This document shows positions 8,611 to 16,660 of a DNA stretch of 64,000 nucleotides, in pieces. The translations under genes and the position numbers were made by a program. The first letter of the stretch is position 1; each line of letters begins with the position of its first letter. Under the pieces are notes generated by a model. That model saw only the letters and a program-made list of their open reading frames with translations. It searched no databases and was not told the origin of the DNA. This DNA comes from Micromonospora noduli (GTDB lineage Bacteria; Actinomycetota; Actinomycetes; Mycobacteriales; Micromonosporaceae): assembly GCF_003264365.1 (NCBI RefSeq), contig NZ_PYAK01000021.1:1-64000 (forward strand), written 5' to 3'.

Positions 8611-9777
8611 ATGACGGTGCACGCGCTTGAGGCAGCACGCCGGTTGGCGCCGCGGTTCGCCGCGCGGGCGGCCGAGCACGACCGGGACGGTTCCTTCCCC
8701 GTGGACGACTTCGCCGACCTGCGCGAGGCCGGCCTGTTCGGGCTGATGGTGCCCCGGGCGCTCGGCGGTCTGGGTGCCAGCTTCGCCGAGTACGCCGCGG
8801 TGGCCACTGAGCTTGCCCGGGGCAACGGTGCGACCGCCCTGGTGTTCAACATGCACGCCTCGGTGACCGGCGCGCTGGGCGCGGTGACGGAGGAGTTGGC
8901 CGAGGCGCTGGGCGTGCCCGACGAGGCGCTGGCCGCCCGCGACCGGCTGCTCAGCGCGGCGGCGCAGGGCTCCTGGTACGCGGTCGCGATGAGCGAGCGT
9001 GGCGCGGGCGCGCGGCTGTCCCAGCTGACCACGGCGTACGAGCCGACCGACGGGGGTTGGCATCTCAAGGGCAGCAAAACCTTCTGCTCCGGCGCCGGGC
9101 ACGCGGACGGCTACCTGGTGGCGGCGCGCAGCGCGGCCGACCAGTCGGTGGTCTCACAGTTCCTGGTGCCGGCCGGCGACGGGCTGACAGTGGAGCCGAC
9201 CTGGGACTCGCTCGGCATGCGCGCCACCTCCTCCCACGACCTGCACCTGGACGTCACGGTGCCCGCCGACCGGCTGCTCGGTGGGGTGGAGGGGCTTGCG
9301 CTGGTGGTGGCCCAGTTGATGCCGCACTGGTTGGTAGCCAGCTACGCCGCCGTCTACGTGGGGGTCGCCCGTGCGGCGATCGACGCGGCGGCCGAGCACC
9401 TCAACGCCCGCAACCTGGCCGGTCTGCCGGCGGTGCGGGCCCGGCTGGGTCGGGCGGACGCGGCGACGGCCGCCGCACAGTTGGTGGTGGCCGAGGCGGC
9501 CCGCCGGGTGGACGAGGCGCCCGGTGACGAGGAGACCAACCGTTGGGTGTGGCGGGCGAAGCTGCTCGCCGGGACCACGGCCGCCGAGGTGGCGGCGTCG
9601 GTGCTGGAGGCGGCGGGCACCTCGGCGACCCGCCGTGGACATCCGCTGGAGCGGCTCTACCGCGACGCCCGCTGCGGCTCGCTGCACCCGGCCACGTCGG
9701 ATGTCTGCGCCGACTGGCTCGGCATCGCCGCACTGGGCGGCGACCCGGATCGTGACGGATCGGCACCGCGTTGGTGA
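8611..9777 (+). CDS. Acyl-CoA dehydrogenase-fold flavoprotein
   Basis: A 388-residue member of the acyl-CoA dehydrogenase superfamily: N-terminal helical domain, central strand domain with the FAD/substrate segment WYAVAMSERGAGARLSQL and GSKTFCSGAGHADGYLV, and C-terminal helical domain. The classical catalytic Glu region is not obvious; the C-terminal segment reads RDARCGSLHPATSDVCADWLG, as in flavin-dependent monooxygenase-type relatives. It starts at the ATG at 8611 after a strong gaggagga (8598-8606). It lies between the methyltransferase and PKS genes on the same strand, which suggests ring oxidation of a phenolic lipid rather than beta-oxidation. That is an inference. Confidence 0.8.
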   Translation: MTVHALEAARRLAPRFAARAAEHDRDGSFPVDDFADLREAGLFGLMVPRALGGLGASFAEYAAVATELARGNGATALVFNMHASVTGALGAVTEELAEALGVPDEALAARDRLLSAAAQGSWYAVAMSERGAGARLSQLTTAYEPTDGGWHLKGSKTFCSGAGHADGYLVAARSAADQSVVSQFLVPAGDGLTVEPTWDSLGMRATSSHDLHLDVTVPADRLLGGVEGLALVVAQLMPHWLVASYAAVYVGVARAAIDAAAEHLNARNLAGLPAVRARLGRADAATAAAQLVVAEAARRVDEAPGDEETNRWVWRAKLLAGTTAAEVAASVLEAAGTSATRRGHPLERLYRDARCGSLHPATSDVCADWLGIAALGGDPDRDGSAPRW

Positions 9778-9871
9778 GCCCGCCGCACCGGGCTCGCACG
9801 GAAGAACGACCAGCCGAGGTGGCTGGTGGGACGGCCAGGGGGAGGACAGCATCTGACGAGAGGTGGGGATC

Positions 9872-10921
9872 GTGTTCGTACCAGTGATCGCGGGGCTCGG
9901 GACAGCGCAGCCGCCGTCCGCTTCGCAGGACGAGTTGTGGGAGGGCTTCTTCTCCCGGCACTTCACCGGCACCACCCGGTCGTTGGCCCAGCGGATCTTC
10001 GCCAACTCGGGGGTGACCCGGCGGCAGGCCGCGGTCAATCCGCTGCTGGAGGACGTCTCGGACTGGCCGACCGAGCGCCGGATGCGCCGCTACCAGGTGG
10101 AGGCGCTGCCGCTGGGCAAGGAGGCGGTGGGTCGGGCGTTGACAGCGGCCGGGCTGAGCGCCGGCGACATCGGGCTGTTCATCGTCTGCTCCTGCACCGG
10201 GTACGCCACCCCGGGGCTGGACATCCTGCTCGCCCGGGACCTGGGCATGGCCGCGGACACCCAGCGGATGTTCATCGGCCACATGGGCTGTTACGCGGCG
10301 TTGCCGGGGCTCGGCGCGGCGAGTGACTTCGTCACCGCCCGGGGGCGACCGGCGCTGCTGCTCTGCGCGGAGCTGACCAGCCTGCACATCCAGCCGTCCA
10401 GCGCCCGGGTGGACACGCAGCAGATCGTCTCCCACGCGCTCTTCTCGGACGCCGCGGTCGCCGCCGTGGTCATGCCGGGCGGCTCGGGGTACGCGGTGCG
10501 CGAGGTCACCGCCGTCACCGACACGTCGACCGCCGACCACATGACCTGGGACGTCACCGACGCCGGGTTCCGGATGGGGTTGTCGCCGAAGGTGCCGCAG
10601 GTGCTGTCGAGGCACGTCCGCGGGCTGGTCGACGATCTGTTGGCCCGGCACGGCATCACCAGCTCCGAGGTGGACGGTTGGGCGGTGCACCCGGGCGGGC
10701 CGCGGATCCTCAACGTGGTGGAGCGGGAGCTGGCGCTGCCTCCGCTGGGGCTGGCGGCGTCCCGGGCGACGCTTGACGAGCACGGCAACTGCTCGTCGCC
10801 GACCGTGCTGCTGATCCTGGACCGGCTGGGTCGGGCGACACCGGCGGCTCGGCGCATCGTCATGCTGGCCTTCGGCCCCGGCCTCACCCTGTACGCCGCC
10901 CTGCTCGATCGACAGGACTGA
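9872..10921 (+). CDS. Type III polyketide synthase (chalcone/stilbene synthase family)
   Basis: Condenses an acyl starter with malonyl-CoA and cyclises it to a resorcinol or pyrone. The catalytic triad is intact: Cys140 in GHMGCYAALPGL, His273 in VHPGGPRIL and Asn306 in DEHGNCSS. At 349 residues it is full length. The GTG at 9872 is preferred over the GTG at 9863, because the ribosome site gagaggtgggg (9859-9868) overlaps the latter. In this neighbourhood (UbiA, methyltransferase, flavoprotein) the closest known pathway is alkyl-O-dihydrogeranyl-methoxyhydroquinone synthesis of Actinoplanes missouriensis (agqA-D). Product identity cannot be read from sequence. Confidence 0.92.
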   Translation: MFVPVIAGLGTAQPPSASQDELWEGFFSRHFTGTTRSLAQRIFANSGVTRRQAAVNPLLEDVSDWPTERRMRRYQVEALPLGKEAVGRALTAAGLSAGDIGLFIVCSCTGYATPGLDILLARDLGMAADTQRMFIGHMGCYAALPGLGAASDFVTARGRPALLLCAELTSLHIQPSSARVDTQQIVSHALFSDAAVAAVVMPGGSGYAVREVTAVTDTSTADHMTWDVTDAGFRMGLSPKVPQVLSRHVRGLVDDLLARHGITSSEVDGWAVHPGGPRILNVVERELALPPLGLAASRATLDEHGNCSSPTVLLILDRLGRATPAARRIVMLAFGPGLTLYAALLDRQD

Positions 10922-10945
10922 GCCTCCGGCCGGTACGCTCACGGG

Positions 10946-11596
10946 GTGGATGTGACCTCGGACGACCGGCTGCGCTCGGTGGTCCTGTTTGGCGCGGCGG
11001 TGGCCGTCCTGGTCGTCGGTGCCTGGTGGTGGCGTGCCGCCGCGCCCGCGTCGACGGCAGGGACGGCTGTCCCTTCGGCGGCGGCGGCGCCGTCGGTCGG
11101 GCCGAGCGTCAGCACCCCGATGGAACGTCTCCTCGCGGCCGAGGAGCCCGATGAGCGGGTGACGGTGAGGTTGGACCCGAACACCGGCGAGGTCCTCCGG
11201 GTGCGCAACGGCTCGCACGTGGTGCTCGACCCGGCGACGGGCTCGATCACCGACATCGAGGGCGATCCCGCGGTGCTCTTTCCCGCGGGTGAGCTGCCCT
11301 CGTTTCAAATGACGATCTGGCGGGAGGAGCGGGAGCTCGCTCCTGGCCAGGATGTGACCCGGCAGGCCAGCAACGACGGCTCCCGCTACCTGCTCCAGTA
11401 CCGGTGCACCCGGCCGGGCACGCTGGCGGTGACGAGCGACGAGGCCAAGATCAACGGTCCGGCGCGCATCGACTGCGACGGCACGGTCGCCAATGCCGAG
11501 GTGCTGCCCGGCGCCGGGCCGTTCCGGGTGTCACTGACGGCCGTCGATAAGCCCATCGACATCCAGGCGCAGCTCGTCGCCCTGCCCCCTCGCTGA
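10946..11596 (+). CDS. Membrane-anchored protein of unknown function
   Basis: A 216-residue protein with an N-terminal membrane helix (about residues 11-30), an Ala/Ser/Pro linker and an extracytoplasmic domain with two cysteines (QYRCTRPG and RIDCDGT) that may form a disulfide. The segment LDPNTGEVLRVRNGSHVVLDPATGSI looks like two short beta-repeats. I do not recognise a family. The GTG start lies exactly 6 nt after a TACGCT -10 box (10934-10939) with no ribosome site, so the mRNA is probably leaderless. Not obviously part of the PKS pathway. Confidence 0.65.
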   Translation: MDVTSDDRLRSVVLFGAAVAVLVVGAWWWRAAAPASTAGTAVPSAAAAPSVGPSVSTPMERLLAAEEPDERVTVRLDPNTGEVLRVRNGSHVVLDPATGSITDIEGDPAVLFPAGELPSFQMTIWREERELAPGQDVTRQASNDGSRYLLQYRCTRPGTLAVTSDEAKINGPARIDCDGTVANAEVLPGAGPFRVSLTAVDKPIDIQAQLVALPPR

Positions 11597-11606
11597 CAGG
11601 GGCCGC

Positions 11607-12299
11607 TCAGGCGGCCAGGGCGCTCAGGTCGCTCCGGTAGGAATCGACAGTGCCCAGGTCGGGCAGCACCCGGGTCACAGTGCCGGCCCGGTCGACCAGC
11701 AGGGCTGTCGCGGCGCCGGAGCGGGCCGGCTGGCCCAGGAACGAACGCAGGCCTCCGGCGGGGTCGGCCAGGGCGCGAGCCTGCCGTTCGATGGTGGGCC
11801 CGGCTGGGGCCGTCCGCCCTCCGGTCACGGTGACCACGGAGACGCCGGCGGGCGCGGCCGCCAGGGCGTCGGTGACCCGGTCCGGGCAGGGGCAGCCGTC
11901 CAACAGAATGATCATGGCGGGCAGCAGGCCGCGCAGTGGCACGGGTGCGTCGTCCGCGTCGACCAGGTCCAGTGCGGGCAGCGCCCGACCGACGAGGGTC
12001 GCGGGTGGCGAGTAGGGGGCCGGAGTCGGCCGGTCGGCGCCGCGGTTGGCGCGGGGCCAGGTGACCGCCAGCAGGCCGGCCAGCGTGGTGAGGACCGCCA
12101 CCAGCAGGACCACCAGCGGCAGGCCCAGGGCCCGGTGACCGCCCGGGAGGCCACTGGCCCGGCGCAGCTCACGGCGAACCTGAGCGGCCTCGGCGGCCAG
12201 CGCGGAGGCGTCGTCGGGAACCACCACGCGGCCCCATTCGGGCGGTAGGCCGGGCAGGCCGTCGGCTGGCCCGTGACCCTCTGCGTCCGGCTTGCCCAT
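11607..12299 (-). CDS. Membrane protein with thioredoxin-like domain
   Basis: A 230-residue protein: cytoplasmic N-terminus of about 60 residues, one membrane helix (PLVVLLVAVLTTLAGLLAV), then a domain with AMIILLDGCPCPDRVTDAL and TALLVDRAGTVTRVLPDLG. These two segments have the strand pattern of thioredoxin-fold proteins such as the AhpC/TSA-Redoxin group, and the CPC cysteines could act in place of a CxxC pair. The redox role is inferred only from this. The ATG at 12299 follows an excellent ribosome site (ccaggaggtc on the minus strand). It converges on the preceding gene (10-nt gap) and is divergent from carD. Confidence 0.6.
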   Translation of the reverse strand: MGKPDAEGHGPADGLPGLPPEWGRVVVPDDASALAAEAAQVRRELRRASGLPGGHRALGLPLVVLLVAVLTTLAGLLAVTWPRANRGADRPTPAPYSPPATLVGRALPALDLVDADDAPVPLRGLLPAMIILLDGCPCPDRVTDALAAAPAGVSVVTVTGGRTAPAGPTIERQARALADPAGGLRSFLGQPARSGAATALLVDRAGTVTRVLPDLGTVDSYRSDLSALAA

Positions 12300-12627
12300 C
12301 GGACCTCCTGGAAGCGTCTCGAGAGCGGAGTGCGGCTCGGTCTCCAGGGTCGCGCACCAGGGGCTCCTCCCGCTACATCTGGGCGCAGTCCTGCTGGCCG
12401 GGCTACCATGGGAGGAGCGCATAGCCCTTGATCTCGACGTTCTGTTCACCCGTACCGGGCAGTCATTTCCGCGTTACGGAGTGTGTTCGAACCATCGGTT
12501 TGACCGCCTGTCAAGCTGAAGCAAGACCTCTCACAGGGCCCCTGAGCTGCGCCAACGGTCAGGACATCGGTGAGACATCGGTGCCTGAGCGTGTTACCCT
12601 AGACACAGCGAAAGGGGTTTCGAACCT
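12300..12627. promoter_or_regulatory. Divergent regulatory region upstream of carD
   Basis: 328 nt without a convincing gene. On the plus strand a TACCCT hexamer at 12595-12600 is a plausible -10 box for carD, giving a leader of about 20 nt that contains the gaaagggg ribosome site (12609-12616). A second candidate -35 (TTGACC, 12500-12505) has no matching -10. No strong hairpin is visible. Confidence 0.45.
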
Positions 12628-13113
12628 ATGGTTTTCAGTGTCGGCGAGACCGTTGTTTACCCCCACCACGGGGCCGCACTCATCGAGGCAATCGAGACTC
12701 GGGTCATCAAGGGCGAGCCTAAGCAATACCTCGTCCTGAGGGTCGCGCAGGGTGACCTGACGGTCCGGGTGCCGGCCGAGAACGCCGAGATCGTGGGCGT
12801 CCGCGAGGTGGTCGGCGAAGAGGGCCTCGGGAAGGTCTTCGACGTTCTGCGGGCTCCGCACACCGAGGAGCCGACCAACTGGTCGCGGCGTTACAAGGCC
12901 AATCTGGAAAAGCTGGCTTCCGGCAACCCGCTGAAGGTCGCCGAGGTCGTGCGTGACCTGTGGCGCCGGGAGCGGGAGCGGGGCCTCTCTGCGGGCGAGA
13001 AGCGGATGCTCGCCAAGGCCCGCGACATTCTCGTCGGCGAGGTCGCGCTGGCCGAGAAGAGCACCAAGGACGAGGCGGAGACGCTGCTCGACAAGGTCCT
13101 CACCGAGGCCTAG
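12628..13113 (+). CDS. carD: CarD-family RNA polymerase-binding transcription regulator
   Basis: Binds the RNA polymerase beta subunit and stabilises open promoter complexes, notably at rRNA promoters. The 161-residue protein starts with the conserved MVFSVGETVVYPHHGAA (RNAP-interaction Tudor-like domain, residues 1-60) followed by the helical DNA-binding domain, which includes the tryptophan in EEPTNWSRRYKANLEKL that wedges the upstream edge of the bubble. Followed by ispD and ispF on the same strand, as in mycobacteria. Confidence 0.96.
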   Translation: MVFSVGETVVYPHHGAALIEAIETRVIKGEPKQYLVLRVAQGDLTVRVPAENAEIVGVREVVGEEGLGKVFDVLRAPHTEEPTNWSRRYKANLEKLASGNPLKVAEVVRDLWRRERERGLSAGEKRMLAKARDILVGEVALAEKSTKDEAETLLDKVLTEA

Positions 13114-13156
13114 TCCGCACAGCATCGTCGTACCCACTTCGTAGTGAAGAAACCAC

Positions 13157-13212
13157 CGAGGACCGCGACGTGACCGCGCAGCTCAATCCGCGCGGTGACG
13201 TCGCGGTCCTCG
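13157..13212 (+). promoter_or_regulatory. Inverted repeat enclosing ispD ribosome site and start codon
   Basis: A 23-nt arm at 13157-13179 pairs with 13190-13212 at 22 of 23 positions, with a 10-nt loop (agctcaatcc). The left arm contains both the gagga ribosome site and the GTG start of ispD, so in RNA the initiation region would be sequestered. It could act as a translational switch, or its DNA form could be a dyad operator. Confidence 0.7.
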
Positions 13213-13865
13213 TGCCTGCGGCGGGTGCCGGCGTACGGCTCGGCCCCGGCCGACCCAAGGCGCTGCGCCTGCTCGCCGGTGAACCGCTGTTGGTGCACGC
13301 CGTGCGTCGACTGGCCGCCGCTCCGTCGGTGCACACCATCGTGGTGGCCGCGCCGGCCGCCGAGGTGCAGGCCGTCCGCGAGCTGTTGGCCCCGGTCGCC
13401 CCGGTGATCGTGGTGCCCGGCGGTGCCGAACGGCAGGCGTCGGTGGCCGCCGCGCTGGCCGCTGTCCCCGCCGGCCCGACGATCGTCCTGGTGCACGATG
13501 CCGCCCGGGCGCTCACCCCACCTGATCTGGTCGAATCTGTCGCGGCGGCGGTGCGTGGCGGGCGTGACGCGGTGATCCCGGTCCTACCGGTCGTCGACAC
13601 GATCAAGGAAGTCGGTGCCGACGAGGTCGTGCTCGGCACCGTCGACCGTTCCGCCCTGCGCGCGGTGCAGACCCCGCAGGGTTTCCGTCGGGCCGTGCTC
13701 AGCGCCGCCCACGCCGCCGCCGGTGACTCCCTCACCGACGACGCCGGGCTGGTCGAGAAGCAGGGCGTCGCGGTGAGCTGCGTGCCCGGCTCGGAGTACG
13801 CAGTGAAAATCACCCGACCGTTCGACCTGGCTCTGGCCGAGCATCTGCTTGCCGCTGCCGGTTGA
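13170..13865 (+). CDS. ispD: 2-C-methyl-D-erythritol 4-phosphate cytidylyltransferase IspD
   Basis: Third step of the MEP isoprenoid pathway: couples CTP and MEP to CDP-ME. The 231-residue protein has the nucleotide-binding loop VLVPAAGAGVRLGPGRPKAL (residues 13-32), the VHDAARAL motif near 109, and KITRPFDLALAEHLL at the C-terminus. The GTG at 13170 has a gagga ribosome site 7 nt upstream, but both lie inside a 23-bp inverted repeat, an unusual arrangement. 56 nt downstream of carD and 16 nt upstream of ispF. Confidence 0.95.
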   Translation: MTAQLNPRGDVAVLVPAAGAGVRLGPGRPKALRLLAGEPLLVHAVRRLAAAPSVHTIVVAAPAAEVQAVRELLAPVAPVIVVPGGAERQASVAAALAAVPAGPTIVLVHDAARALTPPDLVESVAAAVRGGRDAVIPVLPVVDTIKEVGADEVVLGTVDRSALRAVQTPQGFRRAVLSAAHAAAGDSLTDDAGLVEKQGVAVSCVPGSEYAVKITRPFDLALAEHLLAAAG

Positions 13866-13881
13866 CGCGTACCCTCTGATC

Positions 13882-14364
13882 ATGATCGTTCCCCGGGTGG
13901 CCATCGGCACCGACGTGCACGCGTTCGAGCCGGGCCGGCCCTGCTGGGTGGCCGGGCTGCTCTGGCCCGATCAGGACGGCCTCGCCGGGCACTCGGACGC
14001 CGACGTGGCCGCGCACGCCGCCTGCAACGCGCTGCTCTCCGCCGCCGGTCTCGGTGATCTCGGTTCCGCCTTCGGGGTGGGCCAGCCGGAGTGGGCCGGC
14101 GCGTCCGGGGTGGCTCTGCTGACCGAGACGGCCCGTCGGGTGCGCGTCGCCGGCCTGGAGATCGGCAACGTGTCCGTGCAGGTCATCGGCAATCGCCCCA
14201 AGATCGGCCGGCGCCGCGCGGAGGCGCAGGAGGTCCTCTCCGCTGCGGTCGGCGCTCCGGTCACCGTCTCGGCGGCGACCACGGACGGGCTCGGCTTCGC
14301 CGGCCGCGAGGAAGGGTTGGCCGGGGTCGCGGTGGCCCTGGTGTACGACGCGCCGGCCGCCTAG
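13882..14364 (+). CDS. ispF: 2-C-methyl-D-erythritol 2,4-cyclodiphosphate synthase IspF
   Basis: Cyclises CDP-ME 2-phosphate to MEcPP in the MEP pathway. The 160-residue protein shows the metal ligands in GTDVHAF (Asp and His at 9 and 11) and GHSDADVAAHA, and the C-terminal signature TTDGLGFAGREEGLAGVAVAL. The ATG at 13882 begins just before the conserved IGTDVHAF; a longer frame from 13849 would overlap ispD. A TACCCT hexamer ends 6 nt before the ATG and no ribosome site is seen, so besides read-through from ispD there may be a leaderless promoter. Confidence 0.95.
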   Translation: MIVPRVAIGTDVHAFEPGRPCWVAGLLWPDQDGLAGHSDADVAAHAACNALLSAAGLGDLGSAFGVGQPEWAGASGVALLTETARRVRVAGLEIGNVSVQVIGNRPKIGRRRAEAQEVLSAAVGAPVTVSAATTDGLGFAGREEGLAGVAVALVYDAPAA

Positions 14365-14374
14365 GCTCGCCGCG

Positions 14375-15403
14375 ATGTCCAGCGACCCCGCCCCCGACCA
14401 GTTCGCCGCCGACGGCTACGTCCAGCGGGCCCAACTCCTCGCCGAACTCGGCCGCTACGACGAGGCGGCCGGGGAGCTGGCGTACGGGTTGGCCCTCCAG
14501 CCGGATGACGTCGACGCGCTCACCATGCTGGCCCGGGTGCACCTGGCCGCCGGTCGCCCGGCCGAGGCGCTCACGGCCGCCGACACGGCCGTGGCCGCCG
14601 CACCGGAGGCCCTGCCGCCACTGGTCGCCAGGGGCATGGCCCTGGCCGACCTGGAGCGCTACAGCGAGTCGGCGGCCACCGCCGATCGGATCCTCACCCT
14701 CGGCCCGGCCGACGCGTACGCCCAGCGGAGCGCCGCGGCGATCCTGGCCGGCGCCCGCAACGGTCAGCCGGCGCTGAACGCGGCCTGGCGCGGTGTCGAG
14801 TTGGCCCCGCAGGAGCCGCAGGCGCACCTGGTGCTCAGCCTGGTCGCCGCCCGCCTGGACCTGTTCGACCTGGCCGAGCGGGCCTACCGGGAGGCGCTGC
14901 GGCTCGACCCGCGGATCGGCGAGGCCGGCCACGACGTGGGCGTCATGCGGCTGGAGCAGCGCCGCTGGTCGGAGGCGTTGGAGCACGTCGCCGAGGCGGT
15001 GACGGTCAGCCCGAGCCGGATCGACTCGCCACGAACCCTCGCGTACGGGCTGCACCGCCTGGTGCTCTACGGCGCGGGCTGGTCGCTGGTGGCGGCGGTG
15101 CTGGTCGCGTTCGCGGCGTCGGCGAGCGACGGGTTCTCCCGCGTCCTGGCGGTGCTCGCCGCCCTGACCGGCGGGATCATCGTCTGGCAGCTCGCGGCTC
15201 GGCTGCCCGGGCTGACCCGGACCGTCCTGCCCGCCCTGCTGCACTCGGACCGGGCGATGGCCCTGGCCATCTACGCCGTGGCCGCCGCGCCGCTGCTGCT
15301 GCTGGTGTACGCCATGGTCGGCTCCCCGTGGCCCCTGGTGCTGGCCATCGCCACCACGGCGGTAGCCGAGTTCGCCGTATTCACCAGAACCGCCATCCGC
15401 TAG
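14375..15403 (+). CDS. TPR-repeat membrane protein
   Basis: A 342-residue protein with about five tetratricopeptide repeats in residues 1-220 (for example AELGRYDEAAGELAYGLALQPDD and DLAERAYREALRLDPRIGEAG) followed by about four hydrophobic helices (from about 235 to the C-terminus). The TPR part should face the cytoplasm as a protein-binding platform. A TAGGCT box (14362-14367) inside the end of ispF lies 7 nt before the ATG without a ribosome site, a leaderless arrangement. Its stop is shared with hmgA on the other strand through the palindrome ctag (15400-15403). Partner unknown. Confidence 0.75.
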   Translation: MSSDPAPDQFAADGYVQRAQLLAELGRYDEAAGELAYGLALQPDDVDALTMLARVHLAAGRPAEALTAADTAVAAAPEALPPLVARGMALADLERYSESAATADRILTLGPADAYAQRSAAAILAGARNGQPALNAAWRGVELAPQEPQAHLVLSLVAARLDLFDLAERAYREALRLDPRIGEAGHDVGVMRLEQRRWSEALEHVAEAVTVSPSRIDSPRTLAYGLHRLVLYGAGWSLVAAVLVAFAASASDGFSRVLAVLAALTGGIIVWQLAARLPGLTRTVLPALLHSDRAMALAIYAVAAAPLLLLVYAMVGSPWPLVLAIATTAVAEFAVFTRTAIR

Positions 15404-16566
15404 ACAGAACGCGCCCACGTCCAGGCGTACCCCTCGTCTTCGCAGGCGCTGGCGGCGTCGCAGAGATCCAGCGGGCGGAAGGTGTCGACCATGACGGCCA
15501 GCTCGTCGAAGTAGTCCGCGCCGATGGAACGCTCGGCGGCACCCGGCTGGGGGCCGTGGGTGAAACCGGACGGATGCAGGGAGATCGAGCCCTGTTCGAT
15601 GCCGGAGCCGCGCCGCGCCTCGTAGTTGCCCCCGGTGTAGAACAGCATCTCGTCGGAGTCGACGTTGTGGTGGTTGTACGGCACCGGGATCGACTGCGGG
15701 TGGTAGTCGACCTTGCGCGGCACGAACGAGCAGATGACGAAGTTGGGCCCCTGGAAGGTCTGGTGCACAGGTGGGGGCTGGTGGATGCGGCCGGTGATCG
15801 GCTCGAAGTCGTGGATGGAGAACGCCCACGGGTAGAGGTGCCCGTCCCAGCCGACCACGTCGAACGGGTGGTTCGCGTAGACGTAGCGGGTCCAACCGCG
15901 ACGGTGCCGGACCAGCACCTCGACCTCCTCGCCGTCGACGAGCAGCGGGGCGTCGGGGCCGCGGACGTCCCGCTCGCAGTACGGCGAGTGCTCCAGGAAC
16001 TGGCCGCGTACGGAGAGGTAGCGCTTGGGCGGGCCGATGTGCCCGGACGCCTCCACGGCGAGCAGACGGACGGGCTGGTCGCCGGTGGGCACCAGCCTAT
16101 GGATGGTCGAGGTGGGGATGACGACGTAGTCACCGGCGACCGCGTCCAGCACCCCGAACGGGGACTCGACCCGCAGGGTGCCCGACTCGACGTAGAGGCA
16201 GTGGTCGCCGGTGGCGTCGCGGAACAGCGGTGAGGGTCGGTCGGCGAGGACGTACCCGATCCGTACGTCGTCGTTGGCGAGCAGGTACTGCCGGCCGAGG
16301 ATGGGGTCGGAGCCGCCGGTGTCCAGTTTGTGGGTGCGCAGGTGGCGGGGCTTGAGCGGCAGGTTCGGCGCCCGGGTGAACGCGGACGGGGTGAACTCGT
16401 CGGCGGCCAGGATCGCGGTGGGCGCGTGCCGGTGGTAGAGCAGGGACGAGTCGGAGGAGAAGCCCTCCTGGCCCATCAGCTCCTCGGCGTAGAGGCTGCC
16501 GTCGGGCTGCCGGAACTGGGTGTGGCGCTTGCGCGGCACCTCGCCGACGCTGCGGTAATACGGCAT
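15400..16566 (-). CDS. hmgA: Homogentisate 1,2-dioxygenase
   Basis: Opens the homogentisate ring to maleylacetoacetate in tyrosine/phenylalanine breakdown. The 388-residue protein is the short bacterial form of this cupin-fold Fe(II) enzyme (human 445). Family segments include MPYYRSVGEVPRKRHTQF, YVFANHPFDVVGWDGHLYPW-like (YANHPFDVVGWDG), and the metal region NYEARRGSGIEQGSISLHPSGFTHGP split around residues 325-350. Start ATG with gggaggcg just upstream. Divergent from an unknown gene coupled to fumarylacetoacetase, with a perfect 19-bp operator between them. Confidence 0.93.
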   Translation of the reverse strand: MPYYRSVGEVPRKRHTQFRQPDGSLYAEELMGQEGFSSDSSLLYHRHAPTAILAADEFTPSAFTRAPNLPLKPRHLRTHKLDTGGSDPILGRQYLLANDDVRIGYVLADRPSPLFRDATGDHCLYVESGTLRVESPFGVLDAVAGDYVVIPTSTIHRLVPTGDQPVRLLAVEASGHIGPPKRYLSVRGQFLEHSPYCERDVRGPDAPLLVDGEEVEVLVRHRRGWTRYVYANHPFDVVGWDGHLYPWAFSIHDFEPITGRIHQPPPVHQTFQGPNFVICSFVPRKVDYHPQSIPVPYNHHNVDSDEMLFYTGGNYEARRGSGIEQGSISLHPSGFTHGPQPGAAERSIGADYFDELAVMVDTFRPLDLCDAASACEDEGYAWTWARSV

Positions 16567-16601
16567 CTCGCCTCCCGATATTTCCCGTTCACCGGCCGAA
16601 G

Positions 16602-16620
16602 GCGTCCGATAATCGGACGC
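16602..16620. promoter_or_regulatory. Perfect palindromic operator in the hmgA divergent promoter
   Basis: GCGTCCGATAATCGGACGC: two 9-bp arms around a single A. It ends 2 bp before a -35-like TTGTCC (16623-16628), which is followed at 18 bp by TACATT (16647-16652). It therefore sits where a repressor or activator could control both hmgA (minus) and the unknown gene plus fahA (plus). Confidence 0.75.
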
Positions 16621-16622
16621 TG

Positions 16623-16652
16623 TTGTCCGTTCCTCGTAGCGTCCCGTACATT
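16623..16652 (+). promoter_or_regulatory. Promoter for the unknown gene-fahA operon
   Basis: -35 TTGTCC and -10 TACATT with 18-bp spacing. The -10 ends 8 nt before the GTG at 16661, and no ribosome-binding site exists in that gap, so transcription would start at or next to the start codon (leaderless mRNA). Confidence 0.55.
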
Positions 16653-16660
16653 CTTGTTCC

